From the NCBI RefSeq assembly GCF_948472415.1, contig NZ_OX419519.1, positions 4,154,001-4,218,000 of the forward strand: a DNA stretch of 64,000 nucleotides, read 5' to 3'. Below are positions 8,748 to 18,326 of this stretch, piece after piece. The stretch is from Kitasatospora fiedleri (lineage in GTDB: Bacteria; Actinomycetota; Actinomycetes; Streptomycetales; Streptomycetaceae). The position numbers and the translations under genes were made by a program. The notes beneath the pieces were generated by a model. It saw only the letters and a list, made by a program, of their open reading frames with translations. It had not been told where the DNA came from and searched no databases. The number at the start of each line of letters is the position of its first letter. Position 1 is the first letter of the stretch.

Positions 8748-9230
8748 TGCGGTCTCTCCCTCTGGACGAATCTTTTTGGGCGCGTGGGACCGTGCGCGCT
8801 GCCAGTCTCGCCCGGGCCCGCGCGCGGGGAATCGGCCGGACGGCGGAGTCCGCCGAACTCGCCTCCGCCATCGCGGTGGTCGGAACTCCACTTAAGTTGA
8901 GTCGGCGCGCATTCCACCCCGAAAGGGGTGGTGCAAAGGCGCATTTCGACTCTTACCCCGGGCGATACCCGGGGGGTACGGTGACGGGTGTCCCGGGCAC
9001 CCGCGGCTGGACCCAGCGGAAAACTGTGGTGCTCAAGGGGATTCGGATACTGTCGGTGCGCCGAAGGGCGGGCCGAGAAACGCCGGTCGCCAGGGACATC
9101 GTCACCCCTGGCCCGGTCCCGGCGCGCACATCCCGTGCGCCGCGCAGGCGCAGGGGATACCCCTCCCTGCCGGCGGCAGGGAACTCCCGACACCGGCCGA
9201 TCCCGTTGTCGGACAGACGAAGGAGCACAC
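8748..9230. promoter_or_regulatory. 483-bp divergent control region between dioxygenase and E1alpha units
   Basis: No gene is seen in this stretch, which separates divergent transcripts. It contains two strong hairpins: CCACCCC-GAAA-GGGGTGG at 8914-8931 and CCCCGGG-CGATA-CCCGGGG at 8956-8974. It also contains several short AT-rich islands such as ACTTAAGTTGAGTC near 8889. The right end has a clear AAGGAG ribosome site before the GTG at 9231. Promoters in both directions and a LysR or SARP target are expected but cannot be placed precisely. Confidence 0.6.
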
Positions 9231-10364
9231 GTGGTAGCACAGGGCAAGACGGGCAGGTCCCGGCCCGCTCGGGGGAAGGCGGCCGACAGCAGGGCCCGCG
9301 ACCCCGAGATGGTTCAACTCCTCACCCCCGAGGGCGAACGGGTCGAGGACCCCCGGTACTCGGTGGACCTGTCGGCGGAGGAACTGCGCGGACTGTACCG
9401 GGACATGACGATGACCCGGCGGTTCGACACCGAAGCGGTCACCTTGCAGCGCCAGGGCGAACTGGGCCTGTGGGCCCCGATGCTCGGCCAGGAGGCCGCC
9501 CAGATCGGCTCGGGCCGGGCGACCCGGCCGGACGACTACGTCTTCCCCTGCTACCGCGAGCACGGCGTGGCCTGGACCCGCGGCGTCGACCCGCTGAACC
9601 TGCTCGGCATGTTCCGCGGCGTGAACCACGGCGGCTGGGACCCGAACGAGAACAACTTCCACCTCTACACCATCGTGATCGGCCCCCCGCTGCTGCACGC
9701 CACCGGCTACGCGATGGGCATCGCGAAGGAGGGCGCGGATGCCGCGGTGCTCTCCTACTTCGGCGACGGCGCCTCCAGCCAGGGCGACGTGGCCGAGGCC
9801 TTCACCTTCGCCTCGGTCTACAACGCCCCGATCGTGTTCTTCTGCCAGAACAACCAGTGGGCGATCTCCACCCCCACCGAGAAGCAGACCCGCACGCCGA
9901 TCTACCGGCGCGCCGCGGGCTGGGACTTCGAGGGCGTCCGGGTGGACGGCAACGACGTGCTGGCCTGCCTCGCAGTCACCCGGGCCGCGCTGGAGCGGGC
10001 CCGCTCCGGCCAGGGCCCGATGCTGATCGAGGCGTTCACCTTCCGGATGGGGCCGCACGCCACCTCCGACGACCCCACCCGCTACCGGGAGAGCTCGCTG
10101 CGGCAGGAGTGGGAGGCCAAGGACCCGATCCGCCGCCTGCGCACCTACCTCACCCAGAGCGGCCAGGCCGACGAGGAGTACTTCGCGCAGGTCGACCGGG
10201 AGGCCGAGGAGCTGGCCGCGCGGGTCCGCGAGGGCGTCCGCAGCATGCCCGACCCGGACGCCGACGCGATCTTCGCGCACGTCTACGCCGGACCGCACGC
10301 CCTCGTCGACGAGGAGCGGACCGAATTCGCCGCGTACCAGGCCGCGTTCGAGGAGGGGAACTGA
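9231..10364 (+). CDS. 2-oxoacid (pyruvate/branched-chain) dehydrogenase E1 alpha subunit
   Basis: The 377-residue protein is a thiamine-diphosphate E1 alpha subunit. The TPP motif starts at FGDGASSQGD and ends at FCQNNQW, and the phosphorylation-loop region (MGPHATSDDPTRYR) is conserved. With E1 beta it decarboxylates a 2-oxoacid and passes the acyl group to E2. GTG at 9231 was chosen for its AAGGAGCACAC leader; the track of open frame extends upstream without a better start. It is the first gene of a tight E1alpha-E1beta-E2 operon that lacks E3, so lipoamide dehydrogenase would come from elsewhere. It may supply a branched acyl-CoA starter or process the extended 2-oxoacid. Confidence 0.9.
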   Translation: MVAQGKTGRSRPARGKAADSRARDPEMVQLLTPEGERVEDPRYSVDLSAEELRGLYRDMTMTRRFDTEAVTLQRQGELGLWAPMLGQEAAQIGSGRATRPDDYVFPCYREHGVAWTRGVDPLNLLGMFRGVNHGGWDPNENNFHLYTIVIGPPLLHATGYAMGIAKEGADAAVLSYFGDGASSQGDVAEAFTFASVYNAPIVFFCQNNQWAISTPTEKQTRTPIYRRAAGWDFEGVRVDGNDVLACLAVTRAALERARSGQGPMLIEAFTFRMGPHATSDDPTRYRESSLRQEWEAKDPIRRLRTYLTQSGQADEEYFAQVDREAEELAARVREGVRSMPDPDADAIFAHVYAGPHALVDEERTEFAAYQAAFEEGN

Positions 10365-10365
10365 G

Positions 10366-11346
10366 GTGACCACCACCACCCTGTCACTGGCCAAGGCCCT
10401 CAACGAGGCGCTGCGCACGTCGCTGGAGGACGACCCCAAGGTCCTCATCCAGGGCGAGGACGTCGGCCGGCTCGGCGGCGTCTTCCGGATCACCGACGGC
10501 CTGCAGAAGGACTTCGGCGAGGACCGGGTCACCGACTCGCCGCTCGCCGAGTCCGGCATCGTCGGCACCTCGATCGGCCTGGCCCTGCGCGGGTTCCGCC
10601 CGGTCGTCGAGATCCAGTTCGACGGCTTCGTCTTCCCGGCGTTCAACCAGATCGTCACCCAGCTCGCCAAGATGCACGCCCGCTCGCTGGGCAAGGTGAA
10701 GCTGCCGGTGGTGGTGCGGATGCCCTACGGCGGCGGCATCGGCGCGATCGAGCACCACAGCGAGTCCCCCGAGGCGTACTTCATGCACACCGCGGGCCTC
10801 AAGGTGGTCTCGCCGTCCAACGCCTCGGACGGGTACTGGATGCTCCGCCAGGCGATCGAGAGCGACGACCCGGTCATCTTCCTGGAGCCGAAGCGGCGCT
10901 ACTGGGACAAGTCCGAGGTGGACCTCTCGGCGCCCGCGCTGCCGCTGCACCGGGCGCACGTGGTCCGGGAGGGCGGCGACCTGACCGTCGTCGCCTACGG
11001 CCCGATGGTCAAGCTCGCGCTGGAGGCCGCCGAGGTCGCCGCCGAGGAGGGCCGCTCCCTCGAGGTGGTGGACCTGCGCTCGCTCTCGCCGATCGACTTC
11101 GACACCGTGCAGGCCTCGGTGGAGAAGACCGGCCGGCTGATCGTGGTGCACGAGGCGCCGGTCTTCACCGGCCCCGGGGCGGAGGTCGCGGCGCGCATCC
11201 AGGAGCGCTGCTTCTACTCCCTGGAGTCGCCCATCCTGCGGGTCGGCGGCTACCACGCGCCCTACCCGCCGGCCCGGGTGGAGGAGGAGTACCTCCCCAA
11301 CATCGACCGGGTGCTGCTGGCCGTCGACCGCTCGCTCTCCTACTGA
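10366..11346 (+). CDS. 2-oxoacid dehydrogenase E1 beta subunit
   Basis: The 326-residue transketolase-fold subunit pairs with the upstream E1 alpha. Typical E1 beta features are present: LIQGEDVGRLGGVF, a substrate-side EIQFDGFVFPAFNQI segment, and the C-terminal swivel domain around LTVVAYGPMV and VHEAPVFTGPGAEVA. The GTG start lies one base past the E1 alpha stop with GAGGAGG inside the upstream coding end, so the two are translationally coupled. Subfamily details (branched-chain rather than pyruvate) look likely from the short bacterial BCKDH-like length, but this is an inference. Confidence 0.9.
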   Translation: MTTTTLSLAKALNEALRTSLEDDPKVLIQGEDVGRLGGVFRITDGLQKDFGEDRVTDSPLAESGIVGTSIGLALRGFRPVVEIQFDGFVFPAFNQIVTQLAKMHARSLGKVKLPVVVRMPYGGGIGAIEHHSESPEAYFMHTAGLKVVSPSNASDGYWMLRQAIESDDPVIFLEPKRRYWDKSEVDLSAPALPLHRAHVVREGGDLTVVAYGPMVKLALEAAEVAAEEGRSLEVVDLRSLSPIDFDTVQASVEKTGRLIVVHEAPVFTGPGAEVAARIQERCFYSLESPILRVGGYHAPYPPARVEEEYLPNIDRVLLAVDRSLSY

Positions 11347-11358
11347 GGGGGCGGCCCG

Positions 11359-12717
11359 ATGACGAAGACCACCCAGCGCTTCCGCGAGTTCGCGATGCCC
11401 GACGTCGGCGAGGGCCTCGCCGAGGCGGAGATCCTCAAGTGGTACGTCCGGGTCGGTGACGCCGTGGTCGACGGCCAGCCGGTCTGCGAGGTGGAGACCG
11501 CCAAGGCGGCGGTCGAACTGCCCATCCCCTTCACCGGCGTGGTCAGCGAGCTGCGCCACCCGGAGGGCAGCACGGTCGACGTCGGCGCGGTGATCATCCT
11601 GGTGGACACCGCGCCCGCGGCGACCGCCCCGGGCGCCGACGCTCCGGCCGCCGACGCCCCGGCCCCGGCCCGGCAGCCGGTCCTGGTCGGCTACGGGGTC
11701 GCGCCCTCGGGGACCGCCCGGCGGCGCCCGCAGGCCGAACGCCCGCAGGACGGGCGGCGCCCGGCGGGCGGGGCCCCGGCGGGCACCGCGCGTCCGGAGC
11801 GGCCCCGGGCCAAGCCCCCGGTCCGCAAGCTCGCCAAGGACCTCGGGATCGACCTGCGGACGGTGCCCCCGACCGGCGTCCACGGGACGGTCAGCCGGGA
11901 GGACGTGCGGGCGGCGGCCGAGGCCGCCGTCACCGCCGCCGCCACGGCCGTCACCACCGCCGTCGAGGCGGCTCCGGCCGCTCCGGCGGCCCGGGCCCAG
12001 GCCGTCCCGGTGGCGCCCGGCGACCGCCGGGTGCCGGTGACGGGTGCCCGCCTGGCCGCGGCGCGGGCGGCGGTCGCCAGCGCCTTCACGGCCCCGCACG
12101 TCACCGAGTTCGCCACGGTCGACGTGACCCGGACGGTGAAGCTGGCCGACCGGATGCGGCGGGACCCGGAGCTGGCCGGGCTGCGGGTGACGCCGCTGCT
12201 GCTGGTGGTGCGGGCGCTGCTGACCGCGGTGCGCCGCCACCCGGAGATCAACGCCGCCTGGGACGAGGAGCGCCAGGAGATCGTCCACCGGCGGGCGGTC
12301 AACCTGGGCCTCGTGCTCGGCTCGCCGGACGGCCAGGTGGTCCCGAACGTCAAGGACGCCCAGGCCAGGACGCTGCCCGAGCTGGCGGGGGCGCTGGAGG
12401 AGCTGGCCGAGGCGGCCCGCGAGGGCCGCACCGATCCGGCGGACCTGCTCGGCGGCACCGTCACGGTCTCCGACCTCGGGGCCTTCGGCGTCGACACCGG
12501 CACCCCGATCCTGAGCCCCGGGGAGTCGGCCGTCCTGGCGGTCGGCGCGATCCGGCTCCGGCCCCGGGTGCACAAGGGCGCGGTGGTGCCCCGGCAGGTC
12601 GTCACGCTGGCGCTCTCCTTCGACCACCGGCTGGTCGACGGCGAGCTGGGTTCCAGGGTGCTGGCGGACGTGGCCGCCGTCCTGGAGCACCCGAAGCGCC
12701 TGATCACCTGGGGCTGA
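11359..12717 (+). CDS. dihydrolipoamide acyltransferase (E2)
   Basis: The 452-residue E2 has all three expected modules. The lipoyl domain carries Lys49 in EVETAKAAV; the peripheral subunit-binding domain is around VRKLAKDLGIDLRTVPPTG; and the catalytic acyltransferase domain ends in FDHRLVDG, where His423 and Asp427 form the active site. Ala/Pro-rich linkers join them. It accepts the acyl group from E1 and gives acyl-CoA. It is 12 bp downstream of E1 beta and ends before a convergent LysR gene. Only one lipoyl domain is present. Confidence 0.9.
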   Translation: MTKTTQRFREFAMPDVGEGLAEAEILKWYVRVGDAVVDGQPVCEVETAKAAVELPIPFTGVVSELRHPEGSTVDVGAVIILVDTAPAATAPGADAPAADAPAPARQPVLVGYGVAPSGTARRRPQAERPQDGRRPAGGAPAGTARPERPRAKPPVRKLAKDLGIDLRTVPPTGVHGTVSREDVRAAAEAAVTAAATAVTTAVEAAPAAPAARAQAVPVAPGDRRVPVTGARLAAARAAVASAFTAPHVTEFATVDVTRTVKLADRMRRDPELAGLRVTPLLLVVRALLTAVRRHPEINAAWDEERQEIVHRRAVNLGLVLGSPDGQVVPNVKDAQARTLPELAGALEELAEAAREGRTDPADLLGGTVTVSDLGAFGVDTGTPILSPGESAVLAVGAIRLRPRVHKGAVVPRQVVTLALSFDHRLVDGELGSRVLADVAAVLEHPKRLITWG

Positions 12718-12733
12718 GCCGCCCCGCGCCCGC

Positions 12734-12764
12734 GGGCCCCGTTCCGGACGCCGGAGCGGGGCCC
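12734..12764. terminator. bidirectional hairpin between convergent E2 and LysR genes
   Basis: A 12-bp stem, GGGCCCCGTTCC at 12734-12745 and GGAGCGGGGCCC at 12753-12764 with a 7-base loop and one G-T pair, sits in the 58-bp gap between two converging genes. There is no T run, which is usual in GC-rich actinomycetes. Confidence 0.7.
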
Positions 12765-12775
12765 GTCGGGCGGGT

Positions 12776-13723
12776 TCACGGGACGCGCACCACGCCCATC
12801 GGGCGGGCGGTGTTCTGCGGCCCGACGCCGACGGTGCCCGGGGGCAGCGTCCAGTCGCGGTTGCCGGCCAGTGCCCGGGCGGTCGAGACGAAGGCGGACA
12901 CCGCCTGGAAGTTGCGCACCAGCGGGCTGATCCCGATCGCGAGCTTGCGCCGGACGGCCGGGGCCAGCGGCACCGCGCGCAGGGCCGGGGACATCGGGAG
13001 CATGGCGAGCGAGGGCAGCACCGTCACCCCGTGGCCCTCGGCCACCATCGCCAGCAGGGTGTTCAGGTTCTGGACCCGGTAGGAGACGTTCGGCTCCAGG
13101 CCCACCGCGCGGAACAGCGAGCGGACCAGCCCCTCGGTGTCGCCGTGCGGCATCAGCAGGGGTTCGTCGGCCAGTTGCAGGATGCGCACGCCCGCCGCGG
13201 ACCTGAGCCGGTGCCGGGCCGGCAGCACCGCGTACAGCTGGTCCTCCAGCAGCGGGTGGGTCTTGAGGTCCCGCTTGGGGAGGGTCACGATGCCCACGTC
13301 GACGGCGTACCCGCGCAGCCACTCGGAGATCCGGAGGTCGGGCCCCTCCTTCAGCTCGATTTCGAGCTCCGGGTAGCGGCCGCGGAATTCCGTCATCAGG
13401 GCCGGGAGCAGGCGGCAGGCGAAACTCTGGCTGGTTCCTATCCGTATGCGGCCGGAAGGCTCCCTGGCCGCGCTCCCGGCCACGTTGCGCATCTGCTCGG
13501 AATGGAGCATGACGGCCCGGGCGTGGGTGAGCACCCGGTGTCCGGAATCGGTCAGTTCGATGCCTTTGCGGTCGCGGTGCATGAGACCGACGCCGAGTTC
13601 CGACTCCAGGCCGGCAATCGCGTGGCTGACCGCGGACTGGCTGACTCCCAGCGCTCTCGCGGCACCGGTGAAACTCCCGGTGTCCACGACTGCCACAAAG
13701 GCGGCGCACTGGGACAGTTTCAC
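12776..13723 (-). CDS. LysR-family transcriptional regulator
   Basis: The 315-residue protein has an N-terminal winged helix-turn-helix (TGSFTGAARALGVSQSAVSHAI) and a type 2 periplasmic-binding-like effector domain (GRIRIGTSQSFACRLLPAL). LysR proteins bind a small-molecule coinducer, often a pathway intermediate. It is downstream of and on the same strand as leuD/leuC-like genes, with its own 162-bp AT-richer leader. It probably senses an intermediate of the region A pathway and controls one or both divergent units. The C-terminal tail after the effector domain is short. Confidence 0.85.
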   Translation of the reverse strand: MKLSQCAAFVAVVDTGSFTGAARALGVSQSAVSHAIAGLESELGVGLMHRDRKGIELTDSGHRVLTHARAVMLHSEQMRNVAGSAAREPSGRIRIGTSQSFACRLLPALMTEFRGRYPELEIELKEGPDLRISEWLRGYAVDVGIVTLPKRDLKTHPLLEDQLYAVLPARHRLRSAAGVRILQLADEPLLMPHGDTEGLVRSLFRAVGLEPNVSYRVQNLNTLLAMVAEGHGVTVLPSLAMLPMSPALRAVPLAPAVRRKLAIGISPLVRNFQAVSAFVSTARALAGNRDWTLPPGTVGVGPQNTARPMGVVRVP

Positions 13724-13885
13724 GTCCGGGCCCCCGTTCCCGTGTCAGCAGCAGGGCGGTGCTGCCAGGTTGTTCGACCCTAGCATGTTCGAAAATGGAA
13801 ACAACTGTCGATCTGTTGGCGTGTGTATTTTGTGAATTCCCACGGGAAATGATCGGCTATGGCGCTTTCGCGCACTTCAGCAACG
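13724..13885 (-). promoter_or_regulatory. AT-richer leader of the LysR gene
   Basis: This gap between leuD-like stop and LysR start is noticeably lower in GC than its surroundings. Reading the minus strand there is TTGTTT, then 16 bases, then TAGGGT (about 13774-13801), a plausible but weak sigma-70-like promoter. It may also hold LysR autoregulatory sites. It contains no gene. Confidence 0.4.
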
Positions 13886-14473
13886 TCAGCACGTGGTCGG
13901 CAGGGCCGGCCGCCGGTTCTTCTCGTACGCCTCGATCTCGTTCTCGTCACGCAGCGTCGCGTCGATCGGGTCCAGGCCGGCCAGCAGCCGGTCCCGGGCC
14001 TCCGTGTCCAGTTCGAACGGGTGGACCCGGTCGCCGCAGCGCAGTTCCAGCGCCTCCAGGTCGACGACGAGCGGGACCGCCGGGTCGGCCTCGACCGCCT
14101 CCCACAGCCCGGTGACGACGGCGCTCGGCAGGACGATCGTCAGCAGGCCGTTCATCAGCGAGTTCCCGCGGAAGATGTCGCCGTAGCGGGGGGCGACCAC
14201 GACCCGGAAGCCGTAGTCCTGGAGCGCCCAGACCGCGTACTCGCGGGACGAGCCGGTGCCGAAGTCGTTGCCCGCGAGCAGGATGGTGGCGCCCCGGTGC
14301 TCGGGCCGGTTGAGCACGAAGCCGGGGTCGTCGCGCCAGTCGGCGAACAGGGCGTCGGCGTGGCCGTCACGGTCCGTGCTGGCGCAGAACCGGACCGGGA
14401 TGATCTGGTCGGTGTCGACGTCGCTGCGGCGCAGCGGCACCGCGGTGCCGCGGTGGACGGTGAACTTCTCCAT
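13886..14473 (-). CDS. leuD: isopropylmalate isomerase small subunit (LeuD-like)
   Basis: The 195-residue protein starts MEKFTVHRGTAVPLRRSDVDTDQIIP and contains the swivel-domain signature NDFGTGSSREYAVWAL and RNSLMNGLL, typical of LeuD. With LeuC it moves the hydroxyl of a 2-alkylmalate to the 3-alkylmalate through dehydration and rehydration. It starts nine bases after the leuC-like stop. Given its location far from leuA/leuB housekeeping genes and beside an FAD enzyme, it is more likely a pathway-dedicated paralogue acting on an analogue of isopropylmalate than the primary leucine enzyme. Confidence 0.88.
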   Translation of the reverse strand: MEKFTVHRGTAVPLRRSDVDTDQIIPVRFCASTDRDGHADALFADWRDDPGFVLNRPEHRGATILLAGNDFGTGSSREYAVWALQDYGFRVVVAPRYGDIFRGNSLMNGLLTIVLPSAVVTGLWEAVEADPAVPLVVDLEALELRCGDRVHPFELDTEARDRLLAGLDPIDATLRDENEIEAYEKNRRPALPTTC

Positions 14474-14482
14474 GACGGGTCC

Positions 14483-15913
14483 TCAGAGGTCGGCGGGGGA
14501 GGCGAGCCGGCCGGCCACGGCGGTGGCGGCGGCGACCGGCGGCGAGACGATGTGGGTGCGCGAGCCCTTGCCCTGCCGGCCCTCGAAGTTGCGGTTGTTG
14601 GTGGAGGCGGCGCGCTGCCCGGGCAGCAGCCGGTCCTCGTTGAGCGCGGCGCACATCGAACAGCCCGCGCCGGCCCGGAAGTCGGCGCCCGCCTCGGCGA
14701 ACACCCGGTCCAGGCCCTCCTCGACGGCCTGCCGGCGGACCTGCGCCGAGCCGGGGACGATCATCAGGTGCAGGCCGTCGGCGACCTTGCGGCCGGCCAG
14801 CACCCCGGCGGCGGCCCGCAGGTCCTCGATCCGGCTGTTGGTGCAGGAGCCGATGAAGACGGTGTCGACGGGGACGTCGCGCATCGCGGTGCCGGGCGCC
14901 AGGTCCATGTACGCCAGGGCCCGTTCGGCCGCCGCGCGCTCCTCCGCGGTGGCGAAGCCGGCCGGGTCGGGCACCGCGCCGTCCAGCGGGACGCTCTGGG
15001 CCGGGTTGGTGCCCCAGGACACGTACGGGCTCAGGGTGGTGGCGTCGATCACCACCTCCCGGTCGAAGACCGCGTCCGGGTCGGTGCGCAGCGACATCCA
15101 GTGCGCGACCTCGGCGTCCCACTCCGCGCCCTGCGGCAGGCCGGGGCGCTGCCGCAGGTAGGCCAGGGTGGTCTCGTCGGGGGCGATCAGCCCGGCCCGG
15201 GAGCCGGCCTCGACGGACATGTTGCACAGGGTCATCCGGGCCTCCATCGAGAGCGCGGTGATCGCCTCGCCGCGGTACTCGATGATGTGGCCCTGGCCGC
15301 CCGCGGTGCCGATCTCGGCGATCAGCGCGAGCACCAGGTCCTTCGCGGTGACCCCGGCGGGCAGGGTGCCGGTGACGGTCACCGACATGTCCTTCATCGG
15401 CCGCATCGGCAGGGTCTGGGTGGCCAGCACGTGCTCCACCTGGCTGGCCCCGATGCCGAAGGCCAGCGCGCCGAAGGCGCCGAGCGTGGTGGTGTGCGAG
15501 TCGCAGCAGACGATCGTCATCCCGGGCCGGACCAGGCCGAGTTCGGGCGCGATGACGTGCACGATGCCCTGCTGCGGGTCGCCCAGCCGGTGCAGCGGGA
15601 TGCCGAACTCGGCGCAGTTGGCGCGCATCAGCTCGCTCTGCCGGCGCCCGTTCGGGTCGGTGATCAGGCGGTCCAGGGCGAGCGTCGGGGTGTTGTGGTC
15701 CTCGGTGCCCAGGTTGAGGTCGGGCCGGCGGACCTTGCGGCCGGCCGCCCGCAGCCGGTCGAAGGCCTGCGGGGTGTTCACCTCGTGCAGCAGCTGGAGG
15801 TCGATGTAGAGGAGGTCGTCGCCGGCCGGCTGGCGCCGGACGACGTGCTGCTGCCAGGTCTTCTGCGCGAGGGTCGTGCCCATGCTGCTGGTGTGCTCCC
15901 GGTCGTCGGTCAT
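14483..15913 (-). CDS. leuC: isopropylmalate isomerase large subunit (LeuC-like)
   Basis: The 476-residue aconitase-fold subunit carries the 4Fe-4S cysteine ligands in [12 protein letters not shown] and [13 protein letters not shown], plus the conserved [13 protein letters not shown] and NRNFEGRQG segments. Length matches normal LeuC. The ATG at 15913 is five bases after the stop of the FAD enzyme; an alternative ATG lies at 15883. The open frame on this strand continues far upstream (to 17650), but that part is shadow of the FAD gene. Function together with LeuD is isomerisation of a 2-alkylmalate. Confidence 0.9.
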   Translation of the reverse strand: MTDDREHTSSMGTTLAQKTWQQHVVRRQPAGDDLLYIDLQLLHEVNTPQAFDRLRAAGRKVRRPDLNLGTEDHNTPTLALDRLITDPNGRRQSELMRANCAEFGIPLHRLGDPQQGIVHVIAPELGLVRPGMTIVCCDSHTTTLGAFGALAFGIGASQVEHVLATQTLPMRPMKDMSVTVTGTLPAGVTAKDLVLALIAEIGTAGGQGHIIEYRGEAITALSMEARMTLCNMSVEAGSRAGLIAPDETTLAYLRQRPGLPQGAEWDAEVAHWMSLRTDPDAVFDREVVIDATTLSPYVSWGTNPAQSVPLDGAVPDPAGFATAEERAAAERALAYMDLAPGTAMRDVPVDTVFIGSCTNSRIEDLRAAAGVLAGRKVADGLHLMIVPGSAQVRRQAVEEGLDRVFAEAGADFRAGAGCSMCAALNEDRLLPGQRAASTNNRNFEGRQGKGSRTHIVSPPVAAATAVAGRLASPADL

Positions 15914-15918
15914 GGTGG

Positions 15919-17952
15919 TCAGCGGCTTCCGGCGCCGGCGGGGACGGCGGACTCCCGTACGGAAGTGTCCCCGGCGGGAGCCGGTTCGGCGGCCGGTTCG
16001 GCGGAAGGTCCGGCGGCGGAAGGTCCGGCGGCCGGTTCGGTGACGGCCTGTTCGGCGGCAGGTTCGGCGGCCTGCTCGGTGACGGGCCGCAGCGCGTCGC
16101 CCGCGATGGCGTCGGCGTCCTGGACGAAGTCGGTCCAGAAGCCGGGGCGGCTGCTGCCGCCCTGCATGAACCAGCGGGTGTGCTCGGTCGGGATGCCGAG
16201 CACGTACAGGCCCGGGTCGGGGCGGCCGTCGCGCCCGACCGGGTGGAACGGGCTGCGGGTGACGGCCACGCCGCCGGTGTCGAAGACCTCGTCGTCCAGG
16301 TCGTTCAGGTAGCTGGTGAGGGTGCCGCGCTCGACCAGTCGCCTGGTCAGCTCGGCCGGGTCGGACCGCAGGTCGGGCACCGGGACCCGGGCGTCGATCA
16401 CCGTGTCGACGGCGGTCTCGGAGCCGGGCACCTGGGGCGAGTGGACGGCGAAGCGGCCGGTGTCCGGGCGGGTCTCGAAGCGGGTGTCGGGCCCGGGGAC
16501 GCGCAGCACGCCCGCCTCGACCAGCGCGACCACCTGGCGCAGCCGCCGCAGCGGGGGGCCGGCGGCGAGGAAGGAGACCCGGGGGACGAACCACTCCAGG
16601 AAGTCGGTGCGGTGCGAGCGCGGGGTGAGCCCGGAGAAGTCGACCAGGGCCCGGACGATGCTGCGGGTGTCGCGCAGCACGTCCAGGGCGGCCTTGACCG
16701 GGGAGCCGACGTTGCCCTGCTCGGCGTGGTCCAGGTCGCGTCCCACCGCGGCCAGCAGGTCGGCCTCGAACTCCCCGTCGTCGGCGTAGCTGCGCCGGTG
16801 GAACGGGCGGGCCACCTCGTCCAGGTCGATCGGCGGCAGTCCGGCGACCCCGTGCCGGGCGGCGATCGCCGCGACGTCGGGCACCCCGGCCTCGGCGGCC
16901 CGGAGCACGTCGGCCACGAAGGCGTCCTCGCCGCCGGCGCCGCGCCCGCGCAGCACGGTCGCGTACTGGACCAGGTGGACCTCGGCGAGCAGCCACGGCA
17001 CCGCGTGGGCGGCGAAGTCGACGCGCTCCCCGGCGCAGGCGGCCCGGACCCGGTCCAGGGTGAACAGCCGGGTGGTGTAGCGGTGGTCGTGGTGCTTCTG
17101 GTTGCGGCCGCGGGCGAGCAGCGGCAGGCCGCTGCGGGAGCCGGCCACGATCAGCGGCTCCGCGCCGCTGGGCTCGTAGCGCAGGCCCGGCCCGTCGGTC
17201 TCCACGAAGGTGCCGCCGCGCCCCTCGGTGAGGGCCGCCATGACGTCGTAGAAGGACAGGCCCAGGCCGAGGACGCCGACCGGCGACCCGGCGGGGATCT
17301 CGTCGAGCGGCATGTCGGCGGCGGAGTCGCCGCGGATGTAGCGCAGCGCCGGGTGCTCGGCGGCGAAGTCGGCGAGCCGCTTCTGGAGCCCGGAGAGTTC
17401 GGGCCGGGTGTGGCCGGTGGTCAGGGCGACCCGGTCGGCGCGCAGCGCGGTGCCGTCCGCGAAGGTCAGCCGGTAGCCGTCGGCCAGCCGTTCCAGGTCG
17501 GTGACCTCGCCGCGCACCCGGTGCAGGGTGGCGTGCGGCGGCAGGTTCTCCTCGACCGTCCGCAGCACGAACTGCATGTACTCGCCGTGGAGCCGGCGCG
17601 GCGCGTAGCTGTTGGGGCCCGGGTGGTCCGGGCGGTGCTCGGCCCACCACTGGGCCAGCGACGGCCCGGCGCCGGGGCGGGCCGGTCCGTCGTCGGGCGG
17701 GCCGGAGAAGGAGGAGACCTCGTCGGCCACGGTGTTCATCAGGAACCAGTCGGGCTGGTCGGTCCGCCAGATCCGGCCGGTGCCCACCTCGACGGCGTCG
17801 ATCAGGTGGATCTCCACCGGCCGGTGCGCGGGCCCCCCGGCCAGCCGGGCGGCCAGCCGCTCGACGATGCTGAGCCCCCGCGGGCCGCTCCCGATCAGTG
17901 CGATCCGGTGCGGGGCCGTTCCGGCGGAGTTGGTGGTGGCGCGGTCCTTCAT
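15919..17952 (-). CDS. FAD/NAD(P)-binding oxidoreductase (NAD_binding_9 type)
   Basis: This 677-residue protein starts with a flavin/NAD motif ([19 protein letters not shown]) and keeps a second nucleotide site ([20 protein letters not shown]), a layout typical of the PF13454-type FAD-NAD(P)-binding proteins. It ends with an Ala/Glu/Pro-rich low-complexity tail of about 60 residues. Family members are poorly characterised; flavin-dependent oxidation or N-oxygenation is possible. It is the first gene of the minus-strand FAD-leuC-leuD unit and starts beside a perfect palindrome. The tight spacing to leuC suggests that it acts on the same intermediates. Confidence 0.75.
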   Translation of the reverse strand: MKDRATTNSAGTAPHRIALIGSGPRGLSIVERLAARLAGGPAHRPVEIHLIDAVEVGTGRIWRTDQPDWFLMNTVADEVSSFSGPPDDGPARPGAGPSLAQWWAEHRPDHPGPNSYAPRRLHGEYMQFVLRTVEENLPPHATLHRVRGEVTDLERLADGYRLTFADGTALRADRVALTTGHTRPELSGLQKRLADFAAEHPALRYIRGDSAADMPLDEIPAGSPVGVLGLGLSFYDVMAALTEGRGGTFVETDGPGLRYEPSGAEPLIVAGSRSGLPLLARGRNQKHHDHRYTTRLFTLDRVRAACAGERVDFAAHAVPWLLAEVHLVQYATVLRGRGAGGEDAFVADVLRAAEAGVPDVAAIAARHGVAGLPPIDLDEVARPFHRRSYADDGEFEADLLAAVGRDLDHAEQGNVGSPVKAALDVLRDTRSIVRALVDFSGLTPRSHRTDFLEWFVPRVSFLAAGPPLRRLRQVVALVEAGVLRVPGPDTRFETRPDTGRFAVHSPQVPGSETAVDTVIDARVPVPDLRSDPAELTRRLVERGTLTSYLNDLDDEVFDTGGVAVTRSPFHPVGRDGRPDPGLYVLGIPTEHTRWFMQGGSSRPGFWTDFVQDADAIAGDALRPVTEQAAEPAAEQAVTEPAAGPSAAGPSAEPAAEPAPAGDTSVRESAVPAGAGSR

Positions 17953-17970
17953 GTCACCCCTGCAGCCTGT

Positions 17971-17985
17971 GGTGAAAAATTCACC
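17971..17985. promoter_or_regulatory. palindromic operator candidate GGTGAAAAATTCACC
   Basis: A perfect inverted repeat with six-base arms (GGTGAA and TTCACC) and a three-base centre lies 18 bp upstream of the FAD gene start codon. Its AT-rich core in GC-rich DNA makes chance less likely. It sits where a repressor or LysR-type protein would act on the minus-strand unit. Confidence 0.5.
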
Positions 17986-18257
17986 AGAAATTGACCCGAG
18001 ATATGGTGGGCGCCCGTCCGGCGGACCGGCTGGTCCGCGGGTTATTTATCGGCGACCGCAGTGCGCGATCAACGCTAACCGGCTCCGGCCGGGAAATGCA
18101 ATGTCAATGGATTCATGCTTCGCATCGATTTTGCTCATGGATGGAGCACGGCCGTCCGCCGTGGCATACGTGCAGGTGGGATGGGTTGAAGGTGGCCCGT
18201 GGCGGGCGGTTCGGGCGGTCGGCGGGACGGGTTTGACACGGGGTTCACATAACAATC

Positions 18258-18286
18258 TTGACGATCTTGGAACGGTTGGTTCTAAT
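18258..18286 (+). promoter_or_regulatory. sigma-70-like promoter for the hydrolase-aminotransferase-LeuA unit
   Basis: TTGACG (18258-18263) is separated by 17 bases from TCTAAT (18281-18286), close to the consensus. The start codon of the isochorismatase-like gene is 40 bp downstream, preceded by GGAGGGG. This is the clearest housekeeping-type promoter in region A. Confidence 0.65.
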
Positions 18287-18326
18287 GGCGGAGGTATTGA
18301 CCCGGGTTTCGTTGGAGGGGTAATCG

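Larger units (their letters stand above)
17953..18326. promoter_or_regulatory. 374-bp divergent control region between FAD-LeuCD and hydrolase-aminotransferase-LeuA units
   Basis: The stretch is clearly AT-richer than its neighbours and has no convincing gene. It holds a perfect palindrome near the FAD gene start and a good promoter for the rightward unit, both listed separately. A single LysR-type or other regulator acting here could co-ordinate both halves of the LeuACD pathway. Confidence 0.65.

Noticed and set aside
14483..17650. Very long minus-strand frame (over 1,000 codons) covering LeuC and beyond
   Set aside because: Only the part to 15913 is LeuC. The rest overlaps the FAD enzyme in another frame and is Arg/Pro/Gly-rich shadow caused by GC bias.
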